NCBI GenBank assembly: GCA_965230225.1
Contig: CBDDKM010000003.1
Location: forward strand, 1 to 64,000
Reading direction: 5' to 3'
Origin: CALSMU01 sp965230225
Lineage (GTDB): Bacteria > Bacteroidota > Bacteroidia > Flavobacteriales_D > Parvicellaceae
DNA: 64,000 nt
Within the stretch, counting starts at the first letter, position 1; each line of letters starts with the position of its first letter. Below are positions 35,745 to 46,340 of the stretch, one piece after another. A program made the translations under genes and the position numbers. A model generated the notes under the pieces. That model was not told where the DNA came from. It did no database searches and saw nothing but the letters and a program-made list of their open reading frames with translations.

Positions 35745-37517
35745 TTGAGATACCTAGTTACCATATTGATTCTGTTTTCGGGATTACTTTCCATTTCTCA
35801 GGAAAACAATAATTGTTTATTGGGGAGTTGTGAAGCTAGTCTGGATACAGCCGATATAAAGAGAGTGCATCGTTTTCGTAATTCAATGGATTACGTAAAC
35901 CTTGGAAATATAGGTTTGCCAGGTTATCACTTAATTTTCGACGCTAAAGAGCGTTCTTCTTTTAATTGGATTAGAATGATAGGTAGTAAGAATTATCCAA
36001 TTACAACCTATGATGTTAAGAGCCCTTATACTAAAATTCTATATGTATTGGGAGCAAAGGAAGAGCAATACTTAAGCTTATTACACACCCAGAATATTTC
36101 TTCCAGAGCAAATTTTTCAGTTGGTTTTGATAAGGTCAATTCGGAAGGAATGTATCTGAATCAGGCTGCTGATAACAATCATTTTTACAGTAATATTTGG
36201 TTTAAATCCAAAAGCGAGAGGTATAAAATGATCATCAATTTTGATCATGAAAGATTGTTTAATGAACTCAATGGAGGGATTGTATATGACAGTGTTTTTG
36301 AGCAAAACCTATTGTTAAACAGAAATAGACAATTGGCAGACATTTATTTGGATTATGGATCATCCAATATTAAAAGAGCCCAATTAGACCTTATTCAGCA
36401 GTTTGTGTTCAGTTCTAATTTGGATTCATTGGGCAAAGGGAGTGAACATAGCCTTGTGCTTCAAGGTACGGGAAAACGAAGCAGTAGGAATTTCAAAGAC
36501 TCTATTCTAAACCTTGATTATTACACTTCGATTAATATTGATAGTACGATAACAAAGGATTCTCTTGGTTTCAAAAGCATCATTGGATCCCTGGGGTATC
36601 AGTGGAAAAAAGTAGGGGAGTCCAATGTGTTAGTACAGGCTAAAGGGTATACGGAATTATTGAATTATGAAACACTGATTACAGATACAAATTATCAGGA
36701 TGTGGGGGTGAAGTTAGCTGGTAACTGGAGTAAGAATAGTACATCTGTTTATGGTGCTGCCGATTACCATCTAGAGGGAGTTCGAAAAGGTGATATGAAT
36801 GCTGAATTAGGGGTCAAATATGCGCTAGGATCGAATTGGGGAGTTCATGGTAGTTTTCTAACTAGTAGTATTTCTCCATCATTGGATTTGGAGAGTTATT
36901 ATGGGAACCATTCTTCCTGGACCAATAATTTTAGCCAAACCAATTACCTGAGTTTTTCAGGGGAGATAATAAATAAAAAGCTTCAGTCTCGTTTTAAGCT
37001 TTCTTATACAGATATTTCCTCTCCAATAGTGATCAACTATATTGGAGAACCGCAACAGCTTAATGGAGTGGCTCAATTAGTTCAAACGGAACTTAGTAAA
37101 CGTATTGAGTTTGGAAATTGGGAACTATTGCCTAAGGCTGTTTATCAATATACTGGAGGGTACGATATATACCAATTGCCAGACTTATTTGGAGAGCTTA
37201 CAATAGGTTACTCTTTAAAAGCTTTCAAAAAGAAAATGAACTTATTTCTTGGTGCAGATATCTGGTATGCTTCTTCTTATAATGCTTTAGCCTTTAACCC
37301 TGTTGTTGGTAACTATATGATTAATACTTCTAAGTCGATAGGTAATTACCCAATGGTAGATTTGTATATGAATGGTAAGATTAAAACAGTAAGATTCTTC
37401 TTTAAAATGAATCACATTAATGCTGGCTTGCCAGGGTATACATATTACAGTGCCCTTAATCAACCCCTAAGAGATAGAGCTTTCCAAATAGGGGTAAGTT
37501 GGGAGTTTTATGATTGA
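35745..37517 (+). CDS. Putative outer-membrane porin (Porin_10-like)
   Basis: Predicted outer-membrane beta-barrel of about 590 residues. A signal peptide (RYLVTILILFSGLLSISQ) is followed by YVNLGNIGLPGYHLIF (about residue 50), which resembles the LGNLG-x-P motif of the Bacteroidota putative porin family. Many alternating amphipathic strands follow, and the last strand is QIGVSWEFYD, ending near an aromatic residue as in barrels. No start ATG fits; TTG 35745 precedes the signal peptide, while TTG 35724 overlaps the previous terminator. Substrate unknown. Confidence 0.7.
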   Translation: MRYLVTILILFSGLLSISQENNNCLLGSCEASLDTADIKRVHRFRNSMDYVNLGNIGLPGYHLIFDAKERSSFNWIRMIGSKNYPITTYDVKSPYTKILYVLGAKEEQYLSLLHTQNISSRANFSVGFDKVNSEGMYLNQAADNNHFYSNIWFKSKSERYKMIINFDHERLFNELNGGIVYDSVFEQNLLLNRNRQLADIYLDYGSSNIKRAQLDLIQQFVFSSNLDSLGKGSEHSLVLQGTGKRSSRNFKDSILNLDYYTSINIDSTITKDSLGFKSIIGSLGYQWKKVGESNVLVQAKGYTELLNYETLITDTNYQDVGVKLAGNWSKNSTSVYGAADYHLEGVRKGDMNAELGVKYALGSNWGVHGSFLTSSISPSLDLESYYGNHSSWTNNFSQTNYLSFSGEIINKKLQSRFKLSYTDISSPIVINYIGEPQQLNGVAQLVQTELSKRIEFGNWELLPKAVYQYTGGYDIYQLPDLFGELTIGYSLKAFKKKMNLFLGADIWYASSYNALAFNPVVGNYMINTSKSIGNYPMVDLYMNGKIKTVRFFFKMNHINAGLPGYTYYSALNQPLRDRAFQIGVSWEFYD

Positions 37518-37599
37518 TATTGAGAGAGATATGTCTTTTCATTGATCAAAGTCATTTTTATTTTTTTTAGTCGTCAGTAACTTTAGTAAAACTGAAGTT

Positions 37600-40506
37600 A
37601 TGTCCATTCCTTTTGCCTCGTATGTAAAATACCTTTTGTTATTATTAGCTTTTAATTTTACTGTGCTAAATGGTAGTGCAGTAGAGCATCCCAAAAATGA
37701 GAATGAAGAGTACTTTGAGGCAGAGCATGCAGTAGAAGGGCTTCACTCAGAAGAAAGTCATTCGGAAGATCATCATTCAGACACCAGGCCTTTACTATTT
37801 ATTATTTTGGCTATAGTAATTGGTGGTTTAACCAGGTTTTTACTTAAGAATAGTATTTTACCTTTTACAGTAGCTCTTCTTATTATTGGTATGGGGCTCG
37901 GAGTACTGGGGCGTTTTGATTTACTACACCAAATTAACCTTGGATCATTTGAAATGAATATATCTGCCTTGGATGGAGCTATTAACTGGGCAGGTAATAT
38001 AGATCCACACATGTTACTGTACGTTTTTCTTCCAATTTTAATATTTGAAGCGGCATTTGCTATGGATGTTCATGTGTTTAAAAAGACCATTGGTAATGCA
38101 ACGCTGTTAGCCGTTCCGGGAATTATTCTTGCAATGCTACTAACAGCAGTGGTGATAATTGCTATAGTAACTACGGGAATGGGGCTTCCACTTTGGGATT
38201 GGAAAATGGCCATGTTGTTCGGAGCAGTTGTAAGTGCAACAGATCCTGTAGCAGTAGTATCTATATTAAAGGAACTTGGAGCCAGTAAAAAGTTAGGGAC
38301 ACTGATAGAGGGAGAGTCCTTGTTGAATGATGGAACTGCAATTGTTATTTTTATGGTGCTGCTAGCTGGCTTTACAGGTGGTGACGCTACCAGCGCTTCT
38401 CCGATATTAATCTTTTTAAAAGTCTCGTTTGGAGGAATCCTGTTAGGAGCTGGAATAGGGTGGATCATTATTAAATGGATTAAAAGAGTATTTAATGATA
38501 GCCTGGTGGAGATTTCAGCCATTGTTGGGGCATCTTATCTCACTTTTTTTATTGCCGAAAATGTATTTGGGGTTTCCGGTGTACTAGCTATTGTAACATT
38601 AGGGTTATTGATGGCAAGTGTAGGAAGGACTAAAATTAGCCCGGAAGTACAGCATTTCTTACATGAGTTTTGGGAATTAGCAGCCTTTTTTGCCAATGTT
38701 CTAATCTTTTTAATAGTTGGGGTAGTCATTGCAGAAAGAACAGTATTTGAAGGGTCAGATGTATTGTTGTTGCTAATGATTTATGTTGCAGTGTTTATCC
38801 TAAGAGGAATAATTATAGGTTCCTTTTTTCCACTGATGAAAAAAATGGGATATGGAATAAATAAGAACAATGCTACAGTTCTTTGGTGGGGAGCGCTAAG
38901 AGGTGCTATTGGATTGGCATTAGCTCTAATTGTTCACGGAACAGATGCCATAGACATTGAAATCCGAGATCAGTTTCTATTTCTAACAGCTGGAATAGTA
39001 ACACTAACCTTATTGGTAAATGCAACAACCATCAAATGGTTGGTAAGAAAGCTGGGGATGTTGGATTTATCACCATCTAAAATTGCATTGGTACAAAGTA
39101 CAGATCAATATGTAATACAGAGTTCCGAAAAGAATATTGAGCGATTAAAGAAGGATCGATTTTTAAAGCGGGCAGAATGGAATAAGGTAAAAGGTTTTGT
39201 TTATAAAAGAAGAGATGTTCCAGAGGTTAGCGAAAATGTAGATAGTACAATAGAAATAAGGCGAAGATTACTTGAAAAAGAGAAGAGTAGTTACTGGAAG
39301 CAGTTTAAGGAAGGAATGTTGAGCCCTGAGGCTTATCAAACATTAACAGAGGAAATCAATGAGATATTAGACGGAAAGGGAGAGTCATCATTGAGCAAGC
39401 GAAATGATTTGGAAGAAATGCTGATGGTGGGGAGCAGATGGAAACGAGTTAAAGGAATTCCTCTTGTCGGAAAAATCTTGCAGAAAGAGTTTTATAAACA
39501 ACTAGCAATTAGTTATGATTGTGCCAAGGGGTTTGTAGAAGCACAGGAAGATTGTTTTAAGTTGTTGGAAAGCATGATTAGAAATTCATCGGAAGAAAAT
39601 GAAGAAGAACAAACAGCTTTAAAGCAAGTTCAATTGGAATTGGAAGAGAACAAAATTACAGGGCTAACATTTTTACGAAATATAGGTAAGGAGTTTCCTG
39701 AGGTGTATTCTGCCATAGCCACCAGAAAAGCGATTAGGAGTGTTTTAAACTACGAAAAACATACCATCGAAAGGTTGTATAAGAATGGGCGTTTAAATCT
39801 GAACGAAGCCTCAGTATTGCAACAGGAAGTAGAGTCCAGAATGAAGAAATTGAGGGATTCTGAATTGAGAATATCCGTGCCAAATGAAAAGGAATTAATT
39901 AAGGAGGCCTCCTGGCTAGATGGTATGAATGAAGAACAAGTAGAAACGATTCTAAAAGGTTTTCTGGTAAAGAACTTTAATGCCGAAGAAGTGCTTTTCA
40001 AGGCCAATGACTCTATCGATTCAGTGTTTATTCTGTGCAGAGGAGAAGTAGAGCTAATAAAAGATGATGCTAGTATGGAAGCGATGGGGGTAGGTAGTTT
40101 TTTAGGGGGAATAGGAGGTTTAAAAGTCGGAGGAAGAAGGTATACAGCTAAAACTTTAGTTCCATCAACCGTGTTGTGGATGACCGGAGATAAGTGGAAA
40201 TCCATGATTGATCAATTCCCTTCACTAAAGAATTCTCTTTGGAGAGAAATGGCTAAACAACTTAGCTTTGAGTTGTTGATGAGTGTAGAACCATATAATC
40301 GCTATTCTAAAAATAAATTGCACCGTAAGCTCACAGAAGGAAAATTGGTCTTTTTAGAAAACGAAACTATCAATTTATTTAATGAAACAGCCATTCTTGT
40401 TCATGGTACGGTGAACAGTAGTTTAGGTGAAATTTCCGGTCCACAAGTATTGCCAAACACTCAATTTTCAGCAATTGGTGAAGTGATTTTATACAAATTG
40501 CCATAA
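37600..40506 (+). CDS. CPA1 Na+/H+ antiporter with long cytoplasmic tail and CNBD-like domain
   Basis: It is 968 residues. A signal-like first helix is followed by an acidic, His-rich segment (HSEESHSEDHHSD, about 48-60) and the antiporter core (about 62-480). Core motifs are FLPILIFEAAF (about 146), ATDPVAVVSILKELG (about 216), with the Asp pair region GESLLNDGTAIV (about 238), and WWGALRGAIGLALAL (about 430). The cytoplasmic part is largely charged helices and contains a cyclic-nucleotide-binding-like beta-roll (about 785-880; EEVLFKANDSIDSVFILCRGEVEL...GGRRYTAKT). This order resembles plant SOS1 and sperm NHE. It likely expels Na+ for H+; the tail probably regulates it. Confidence 0.9.
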   Translation: MSIPFASYVKYLLLLLAFNFTVLNGSAVEHPKNENEEYFEAEHAVEGLHSEESHSEDHHSDTRPLLFIILAIVIGGLTRFLLKNSILPFTVALLIIGMGLGVLGRFDLLHQINLGSFEMNISALDGAINWAGNIDPHMLLYVFLPILIFEAAFAMDVHVFKKTIGNATLLAVPGIILAMLLTAVVIIAIVTTGMGLPLWDWKMAMLFGAVVSATDPVAVVSILKELGASKKLGTLIEGESLLNDGTAIVIFMVLLAGFTGGDATSASPILIFLKVSFGGILLGAGIGWIIIKWIKRVFNDSLVEISAIVGASYLTFFIAENVFGVSGVLAIVTLGLLMASVGRTKISPEVQHFLHEFWELAAFFANVLIFLIVGVVIAERTVFEGSDVLLLLMIYVAVFILRGIIIGSFFPLMKKMGYGINKNNATVLWWGALRGAIGLALALIVHGTDAIDIEIRDQFLFLTAGIVTLTLLVNATTIKWLVRKLGMLDLSPSKIALVQSTDQYVIQSSEKNIERLKKDRFLKRAEWNKVKGFVYKRRDVPEVSENVDSTIEIRRRLLEKEKSSYWKQFKEGMLSPEAYQTLTEEINEILDGKGESSLSKRNDLEEMLMVGSRWKRVKGIPLVGKILQKEFYKQLAISYDCAKGFVEAQEDCFKLLESMIRNSSEENEEEQTALKQVQLELEENKITGLTFLRNIGKEFPEVYSAIATRKAIRSVLNYEKHTIERLYKNGRLNLNEASVLQQEVESRMKKLRDSELRISVPNEKELIKEASWLDGMNEEQVETILKGFLVKNFNAEEVLFKANDSIDSVFILCRGEVELIKDDASMEAMGVGSFLGGIGGLKVGGRRYTAKTLVPSTVLWMTGDKWKSMIDQFPSLKNSLWREMAKQLSFELLMSVEPYNRYSKNKLHRKLTEGKLVFLENETINLFNETAILVHGTVNSSLGEISGPQVLPNTQFSAIGEVILYKLP

Positions 40507-40847
40507 TTCTGTTGTAAAAATCACAATTTCTTGCTCTGTTGTGTGTGGAAAACTCAGGCATTCAGTCTGTTATGAAGTGATAGTTTACTTTTTTTTCTTA
40601 CATGATAGGTAACATGTAATTAAACTTGAATCCCTTAAATAGTATGGTGTTTCGTGTGTGTGGTTGGGCGTATATCATATTTCTAAATGGTTGTAGGTGT
40701 AGCTTGAATATGTATGAATGAGTTATAATAGTTGATGAATAGTTTAAATTTCCATATAAACGATTATTTTGTTATAATTGAAATTGGAATTTTAAAGGCA
40801 ACCTTTTCAATTTCAGCCGTTCATTAGAATGAAACAACACCACCACC
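40507..40847. other. 341-base intergenic region
   Basis: A/T-rich, no ORF or RNA gene seen. One inverted repeat TTACATG / CATGTAA (40598-40604 with 40613-40619, 8-base spacer) could be an operator. No clear -7 box was found for the downstream gene; TTATTTTG near 40768 is a poor match. Confidence 0.5.
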
Positions 40848-43800
40848 ATGAAATTATTATTTGTACTCCTAACCATTCCTTTGTTTCTGCTTGCCGGAAA
40901 TATAAGGGCACAGAATTCACTCACGCCAAATGATCACGCCGAGAGGTTATTGAATATTTACTTTTCGAGTGAGCTATTTACCAAAGAGTTTAAAAGGGTA
41001 TATGGAATGAAACCATTTGAGTTTCGTTTAAAGAACAGATCCTACTTTTATGAAATATCGCACGATGTAATTGAAAGTTACAAAGTGGGAGAATTTAGTT
41101 TTGATACACTTCAGAACTATGTTTTTAATCAACTTAGGGAAAATGAAACCAGACTTGACCTTACCAATGGTCCGGCAACTGAAATTAGGGGAGTACCTTT
41201 AAATATTAATCGAGGACCTGGAGATCCCTGTACCAATATGGATTTCGAAACAGGAGATTTTACCGGTTGGGAATTGTTCGAAGGAACTGTAAACAGTAAC
41301 CCTTACGAAATGGTTGGGGTCAATCAAATTGCCACTCCCGGTGCTCATCATACTATTGTTACCCCTGGGGTAGACCCTTTAGTTGGTATTCCAACAACTA
41401 ATCCAAATGGAGGTGGTTTTTCTGTGATGCTTGGAGATGCTACCGGAACCGGAGCACTTGCTGCAAGCATGAGACAAACATTTCTGGTAGACCCTAATAA
41501 TGCCGTATTTACTTATAGTTATGCTTTGGTATTGGAGGATCCATCAGGACATACTGTTGGAGAAAAGCCTTTTTTTAAAGTAAATATGTACGATCAAAAT
41601 GGAGATCCTATTGCTTGTGGAGATTATGAAGTAATAGCAGGAGATATAAATTCTGGAGGAGATCCTGATTTTATAGCCTATAATGCTGGTTACTACCTTC
41701 CCTGGAGAACAACATTTGCTCCATTGGATAATTACATCGGTCAAAACGTTACCATCGAATTCATTGTGGGAGATTGTTCTCAAACTGGACATTACGGTTA
41801 TGGGTATATAGATGCTGAGTGTTCACCATTAGATATTGTTACTAGTTCTCCTGCAATTTGTGGAAACAATAATGTCACATTAACTGCTCCTCCGGGAGCG
41901 GCAAGTTATTTATGGACTACAAATGAAACAACACAGGAAATTGATGTAAACACTCCCGGTCAATACTCGGTAGATGTTGTTCCCGTAACGGGAGCCTCAT
42001 GCGCTATTACTTTGGACGTAACAGTTCCTGGATCTCCAGGAGTTCCATTGGCGGATTTTACTCTGGCTCCAACTACTATTTGTGAGGGAGACAATGTTAC
42101 TGTTCAGGATATCTCTACAGCCACAAATGGAATGGTAGTGGATGAATGGCAATGGGATTTTGGAGATGGCTATACAGTTGATGGCGTTCAGAATGAAGTT
42201 CATGCTTATGCCACCGCCGGGACCTATGATATTGAGTTGGTAGCTGGAGTTCAAGGGTGTTATGATACACTTGTACAGCCGGTTACAGTTGAGAGTATTC
42301 CTGTAGCCGATTTTACCTCTAATTTTGTTTGTGAAGGTACGGTAACCCAGTTTACAGATGAAAGTACCATAGCTACTGGAACAATTGATACATGGGAGTG
42401 GGATTTTGACTCCAATACAACAATAGATAATACCAACCAGAACCCTACCAATGGGTATTCAAATGCTGGATCATATAATGCAACATTGACTGTTACTACT
42501 GCAGGTGGGTGTTCCCACACGATTACTCATCCTGTAGTGGTAAACCCTGTTCCTTCTGCCAACTTCAATTGGTTGGATATTTGTGAAAATGAAGTGATGA
42601 ATTTTACTGATGCATCTCAAATTGCAAGTGGAAATATTACTAATTGGTCGTGGGATATGGGAGATATGACCGGAACTTCGAACTTACAGAACCCAACTTA
42701 TACTTACGGAGCTCCAGGTGTTTACAATGTACAGTTAACTGTAACTTCGGATAGTGGGTGTATTGATAACCGCATCTATCCGGTAGAAATGTTTGCTAAC
42801 CCAATAGCTGATTTTTCTGTAGTTGATGTGTGTGATCAGGAGGTTGTAATTTTAAACGATAATTCTAATGCCAATGGAGGAGTATTAGGTTTCTGGAGTT
42901 GGGATGTTCAAAGTGACGGGGTAGTCGATTACAATGCTCAAAGTACATCTCATACTTACCCTTCGGATGGAAGTTATGATATTGAGTTAATAGTACAAAC
43001 AACAGATGGTTGTAGCGATACTGTTACCCAAACAGTTACCGTTAATCCAGCTCCTGTTGCAGATTACAGTTTTGTAAGTGTATGTGAGGGAAATCAGGTA
43101 GCATTTACAGATAATTCGATGGTGGGAACAGGTAACATTGTAAACTGGGATTGGGATTTTGCGAATGGAAATACTTCTACTCAGGCGTCCCCATTAGAGC
43201 TGTATTCGAACGAAGGAAACTACAATGTATCACTTACTGTTACTTCAAATAACAACTGTACTAATACCATAAGTCAAATTGTTCCAGTTTGGCCAAATCC
43301 AGAGCCAATGTTTCTTGTGTCTAATGTATGCTTTGGTGAGTCTATCAATCCATTTGATGTTTCAACGGTATCCAATTCGAATACTCCAAATACCATAACG
43401 GATTGGTCCTGGAATTTTGGAGATAACCCTGCAGGAACATCTACAGATCAACACCCAACTTATACTTATGGAACTGATGGAGCTTATAACATTACCCTGG
43501 ATGTGGTAACCAATAATGGTTGTACAAATTCTGTTGTACTTCCTGTGGAAGTATATCCACTACCTGATTTAAATATATCCACACAGATGCCGGATGGGTG
43601 TTCTGTTTGGTGTGTAGATTTTGATAACCTTTCCACCATGACTTCAGGAAATATCGATAGCTATTTCTGGGACTTTGGAGATGGAAACGCATCTACAGAC
43701 GAAACCCCAACAAACTGTTATACAAACAATACACTAAATGTTCAAACCTTCGATGTTACCTTAACAGCATATAGTGATCAGGGTTGTTCGAGTACTGTTA

Positions 43801-44363
43801 CTGTGGCAGATATGATAACAGTTTACCCGAATCCAACAGCTGAATTCTCATTTGGTCCGCAGCCAACAACAATTTACGATCCAACTATCGACTTTACAAA
43901 TGAATCGATAGGAGGAGATATTTATTCCTGGGATTTTGCTGGGTTGGGAACTTCTTCGGACGTTCATCCTCAGTTTACATTTCCAAATCGGGATGCCGGA
44001 ACTTATACCGTTTGTTTAGAGGTTGAAAATACCTGGCAGTGTACCGCAGAAATTTGTCATGATGTAATCATTGGAGGGGAGTATAATCTTTATGTTCCTA
44101 ACGCATTTACACCAGATGGTGACGGGGTGAACGATTATTTCAAGCCTGAAATGTTTGGAATGGATGAAACCAAGTATAAGTTTATGATTTTTGATCGCTG
44201 GGGACTTTTGATTTATCAGACTGATAATATCAATAATTTCTGGGATGGGAAATATAAAGGGGTGAATGTACAGCCCGATGTGTATGTTTGGAAAATTGTA
44301 GCGAGAGATCGTTATGAATATGACCAAAAAGAGTACATCGGCCATGTTACGGTAATCCGTTAA
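40848..44363 (+). CDS. Large secreted PKD-repeat protein with T9SS type B sorting domain
   Basis: Extracellular protein of 1171 residues. Signal peptide (1-21), an unrecognised 100-residue N-terminal domain, a CBM/MAM-like beta-sandwich starting at CTNMDFETGDFTGWELFEG (about 126), then about eight PKD domains (about 395-1070), each with a version of WxWDFGDG and two Cys. The C-terminal 95 residues are the gliding-motility-associated type B signal: NLYVPNAFTPDGDGVNDYF, FMIFDRWGLLIYQ, VYVWKI, IGHVTVIR. Such proteins cross the outer membrane by T9SS. Adhesion or matrix binding is plausible but not shown. Confidence 0.9.
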   Translation: MKLLFVLLTIPLFLLAGNIRAQNSLTPNDHAERLLNIYFSSELFTKEFKRVYGMKPFEFRLKNRSYFYEISHDVIESYKVGEFSFDTLQNYVFNQLRENETRLDLTNGPATEIRGVPLNINRGPGDPCTNMDFETGDFTGWELFEGTVNSNPYEMVGVNQIATPGAHHTIVTPGVDPLVGIPTTNPNGGGFSVMLGDATGTGALAASMRQTFLVDPNNAVFTYSYALVLEDPSGHTVGEKPFFKVNMYDQNGDPIACGDYEVIAGDINSGGDPDFIAYNAGYYLPWRTTFAPLDNYIGQNVTIEFIVGDCSQTGHYGYGYIDAECSPLDIVTSSPAICGNNNVTLTAPPGAASYLWTTNETTQEIDVNTPGQYSVDVVPVTGASCAITLDVTVPGSPGVPLADFTLAPTTICEGDNVTVQDISTATNGMVVDEWQWDFGDGYTVDGVQNEVHAYATAGTYDIELVAGVQGCYDTLVQPVTVESIPVADFTSNFVCEGTVTQFTDESTIATGTIDTWEWDFDSNTTIDNTNQNPTNGYSNAGSYNATLTVTTAGGCSHTITHPVVVNPVPSANFNWLDICENEVMNFTDASQIASGNITNWSWDMGDMTGTSNLQNPTYTYGAPGVYNVQLTVTSDSGCIDNRIYPVEMFANPIADFSVVDVCDQEVVILNDNSNANGGVLGFWSWDVQSDGVVDYNAQSTSHTYPSDGSYDIELIVQTTDGCSDTVTQTVTVNPAPVADYSFVSVCEGNQVAFTDNSMVGTGNIVNWDWDFANGNTSTQASPLELYSNEGNYNVSLTVTSNNNCTNTISQIVPVWPNPEPMFLVSNVCFGESINPFDVSTVSNSNTPNTITDWSWNFGDNPAGTSTDQHPTYTYGTDGAYNITLDVVTNNGCTNSVVLPVEVYPLPDLNISTQMPDGCSVWCVDFDNLSTMTSGNIDSYFWDFGDGNASTDETPTNCYTNNTLNVQTFDVTLTAYSDQGCSSTVTVADMITVYPNPTAEFSFGPQPTTIYDPTIDFTNESIGGDIYSWDFAGLGTSSDVHPQFTFPNRDAGTYTVCLEVENTWQCTAEICHDVIIGGEYNLYVPNAFTPDGDGVNDYFKPEMFGMDETKYKFMIFDRWGLLIYQTDNINNFWDGKYKGVNVQPDVYVWKIVARDRYEYDQKEYIGHVTVIR

Positions 44364-44384
44364 ATTCTAATAGTTAAATAAATG

Positions 44385-44412
44385 AAAAGGGAAGTTTTGC
44401 TTCCCTTTTTTT
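44385..44412 (+). terminator. Intrinsic terminator of the PKD gene
   Basis: Perfect 10-bp stem AAAAGGGAAG / CTTCCCTTTT (44385-44394 with 44400-44409), loop TTTTG, then T. Confidence 0.92.
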
Positions 44413-44447
44413 ATTCTATATTTATTTGGAAATTTTAATGAAATAGA

Positions 44448-46340
44448 ATGATTCAAAAAATCAATACATACGAAGAGTATCAAAGAGATTATGAGAGAAG
44501 TGTGAAGAATCCTGAGGGTTTTTGGTCTGATATTGCCAGTACATTTACCTGGAAGAAAAAGTGGGATAAAGTATTGGAGTGGGAGTTTGAAACTCCCTCC
44601 GTAAAGTGGTTTTTAGGAGGGAAACTAAATATTACAGAAAATTGTATTGATCGTCATTTGGAAGAGAGAGGTGATAAGGTGGCTATTTTATGGGAACCAA
44701 ATGATCCTTCTGACCCAACTGTTGAAATTACCTACAAAGAGCTAGCGGTTAAAGTGAATCGGGCTGCTAACATGTTAAAGAATAATGGTGTAATAAAGGG
44801 AGACAGAGTTTGTTTATACATGCCAATGGTACCAGAGTTGGCCATTGCTGTTTTGGCTTGTGCCAGAATTGGAGCCATTCATTCGGTGGTTTTTGCTGGT
44901 TTTTCTGCTAAAGCATTATCAGAAAGAATAAACGATGCAGATTGCAAAGTTCTTCTTACTGCAGATTACGGATTGAGAGGAGCGAAAAAAATAGCCCTTA
45001 AAAAGATAGCAGATGATGCGTTGGAGAATTGTCCTACAATTGAAAAATGTGTTGTCTATAAGCGAACAGGAGATGAGGTAAATATGAAATCTGGTAGAGA
45101 TGTTTGGTGGCACGAAGAAATACTATCCACCTCAGATCAGTGCGAAGCCGAGTCCATGGATTCCGAAGATGTATTATTCATCTTATATACCTCAGGGTCA
45201 ACCGGGCGTCCTAAAGGAGTTGTACATACCGTAGCCGGATATATGGTGTATACCGAATACTCTTTTAGAAATGTATTTCAGTACGAAGAAGATGATGTTT
45301 ACTGGTGTACCGCAGATATTGGTTGGATAACAGGACATTCCTATATTATTTATGGACCATTGGCCGCAGGAGCTACTACGGTAATGTTCGAAGGAGTACC
45401 AACCTACCCTGATGCAGGAAGGTTTTGGCACATGGTGGAGAAACATAAAATTAATCTGTTTTATACTGCACCCACTGCTATCAGAGCTTTACAAGCACAA
45501 TCGGTAGAATATGTAAACCAATACGACTTAAGTTCCCTTAAAGTACTAGGTAGTGTAGGAGAACCAATTAATGAAGAAGCATGGGATTGGTATAACGAGC
45601 ATGTAGGAAAGAAGAATTGTCCAATTGTGGATACCTGGTGGCAAACTGAAACAGGAGGGATTATGATTTCTACACTAGCAGGGGTAACCCCTATGAAACC
45701 TACTTTTGCGACATTACCATTACCAGGAATTCAACCTTGTTTAGTAAATGCTGATGGATCTGAGATTAAAGGGAATAATGTTCGCGGAAACCTATGTATT
45801 AAGTTTCCATGGCCAAGTATGATTCGATCCACCTGGGGAGATCATGAGCGTTGTCAGCAAGTTTATTTTTCTTCTTATAAAGGAAAGTACTTTACCGGCG
45901 ATGGGTGTAGAAGAGATGAAAATGGATTATATCGAATTACTGGTAGGGTAGATGATGTAATAAATGTTTCTGGTCATAGAATAGGTACAGCAGAAGTAGA
46001 AAATGCAATCAATACTCACCCAAGCGTGATTGAGTCGGCAGTGGTAGGGTTTCCTCATGAAATAAAGGGGCAGGGGATTTATGCTTATGTTATTTGTGAT
46101 CAGCAAATGGACCTGGAAGAAGAGCGTGCTGCTATTCTAAAACAGGTAACAGAAGAGATAGGTCCTATTGCTAAACCAGATAAAATCCAATTGGTACCTG
46201 GTTTGCCAAAAACGAGGTCGGGAAAAATAATGAGAAGAATCTTAAGAAAAATTGCAGAAGGGGATACCTCTAATTTAGGAGATACCTCAACATTGCTAGA
46301 CCCCACGGTAGTGGAGGATATAAAAGCAGGAGCATTGTAA
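44448..46340 (+). CDS. acs: Acetate--CoA ligase (acetyl-CoA synthetase)
   Basis: Activates acetate to acetyl-CoA through acetyl-AMP. It is 630 residues, the family length. The P-loop-like YTSGSTGRPKGVVHT lies near residue 246, the substrate motif TWWQTETGG near 402, TGDGCRRDENGLYRITGRVDD near 486, and the regulated lysine motif PKTRSGKIMRRILRK near 589. That lysine is the target of reversible acetylation in other bacteria. A full adenylation domain and C-terminal domain are present. The lipoprotein promoter overlaps its last codons. Confidence 0.97.
   Translation: MIQKINTYEEYQRDYERSVKNPEGFWSDIASTFTWKKKWDKVLEWEFETPSVKWFLGGKLNITENCIDRHLEERGDKVAILWEPNDPSDPTVEITYKELAVKVNRAANMLKNNGVIKGDRVCLYMPMVPELAIAVLACARIGAIHSVVFAGFSAKALSERINDADCKVLLTADYGLRGAKKIALKKIADDALENCPTIEKCVVYKRTGDEVNMKSGRDVWWHEEILSTSDQCEAESMDSEDVLFILYTSGSTGRPKGVVHTVAGYMVYTEYSFRNVFQYEEDDVYWCTADIGWITGHSYIIYGPLAAGATTVMFEGVPTYPDAGRFWHMVEKHKINLFYTAPTAIRALQAQSVEYVNQYDLSSLKVLGSVGEPINEEAWDWYNEHVGKKNCPIVDTWWQTETGGIMISTLAGVTPMKPTFATLPLPGIQPCLVNADGSEIKGNNVRGNLCIKFPWPSMIRSTWGDHERCQQVYFSSYKGKYFTGDGCRRDENGLYRITGRVDDVINVSGHRIGTAEVENAINTHPSVIESAVVGFPHEIKGQGIYAYVICDQQMDLEEERAAILKQVTEEIGPIAKPDKIQLVPGLPKTRSGKIMRRILRKIAEGDTSNLGDTSTLLDPTVVEDIKAGAL

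Noticed and set aside
38070..38522. 150-codon antisense frame inside the antiporter gene (and similar long antisense frames at 3346-3732, 29344-29742, 39750-40205, 8106-8555)
   Set aside because: They lie wholly opposite strongly conserved genes, have no promoter or family resemblance and show the composition of a mirrored coding frame.
41900..44060. Repeat array or CRISPR-like signal in the PKD gene
   Set aside because: The repetition is at protein level (PKD modules, 80-90 residues) and the DNA units are divergent.
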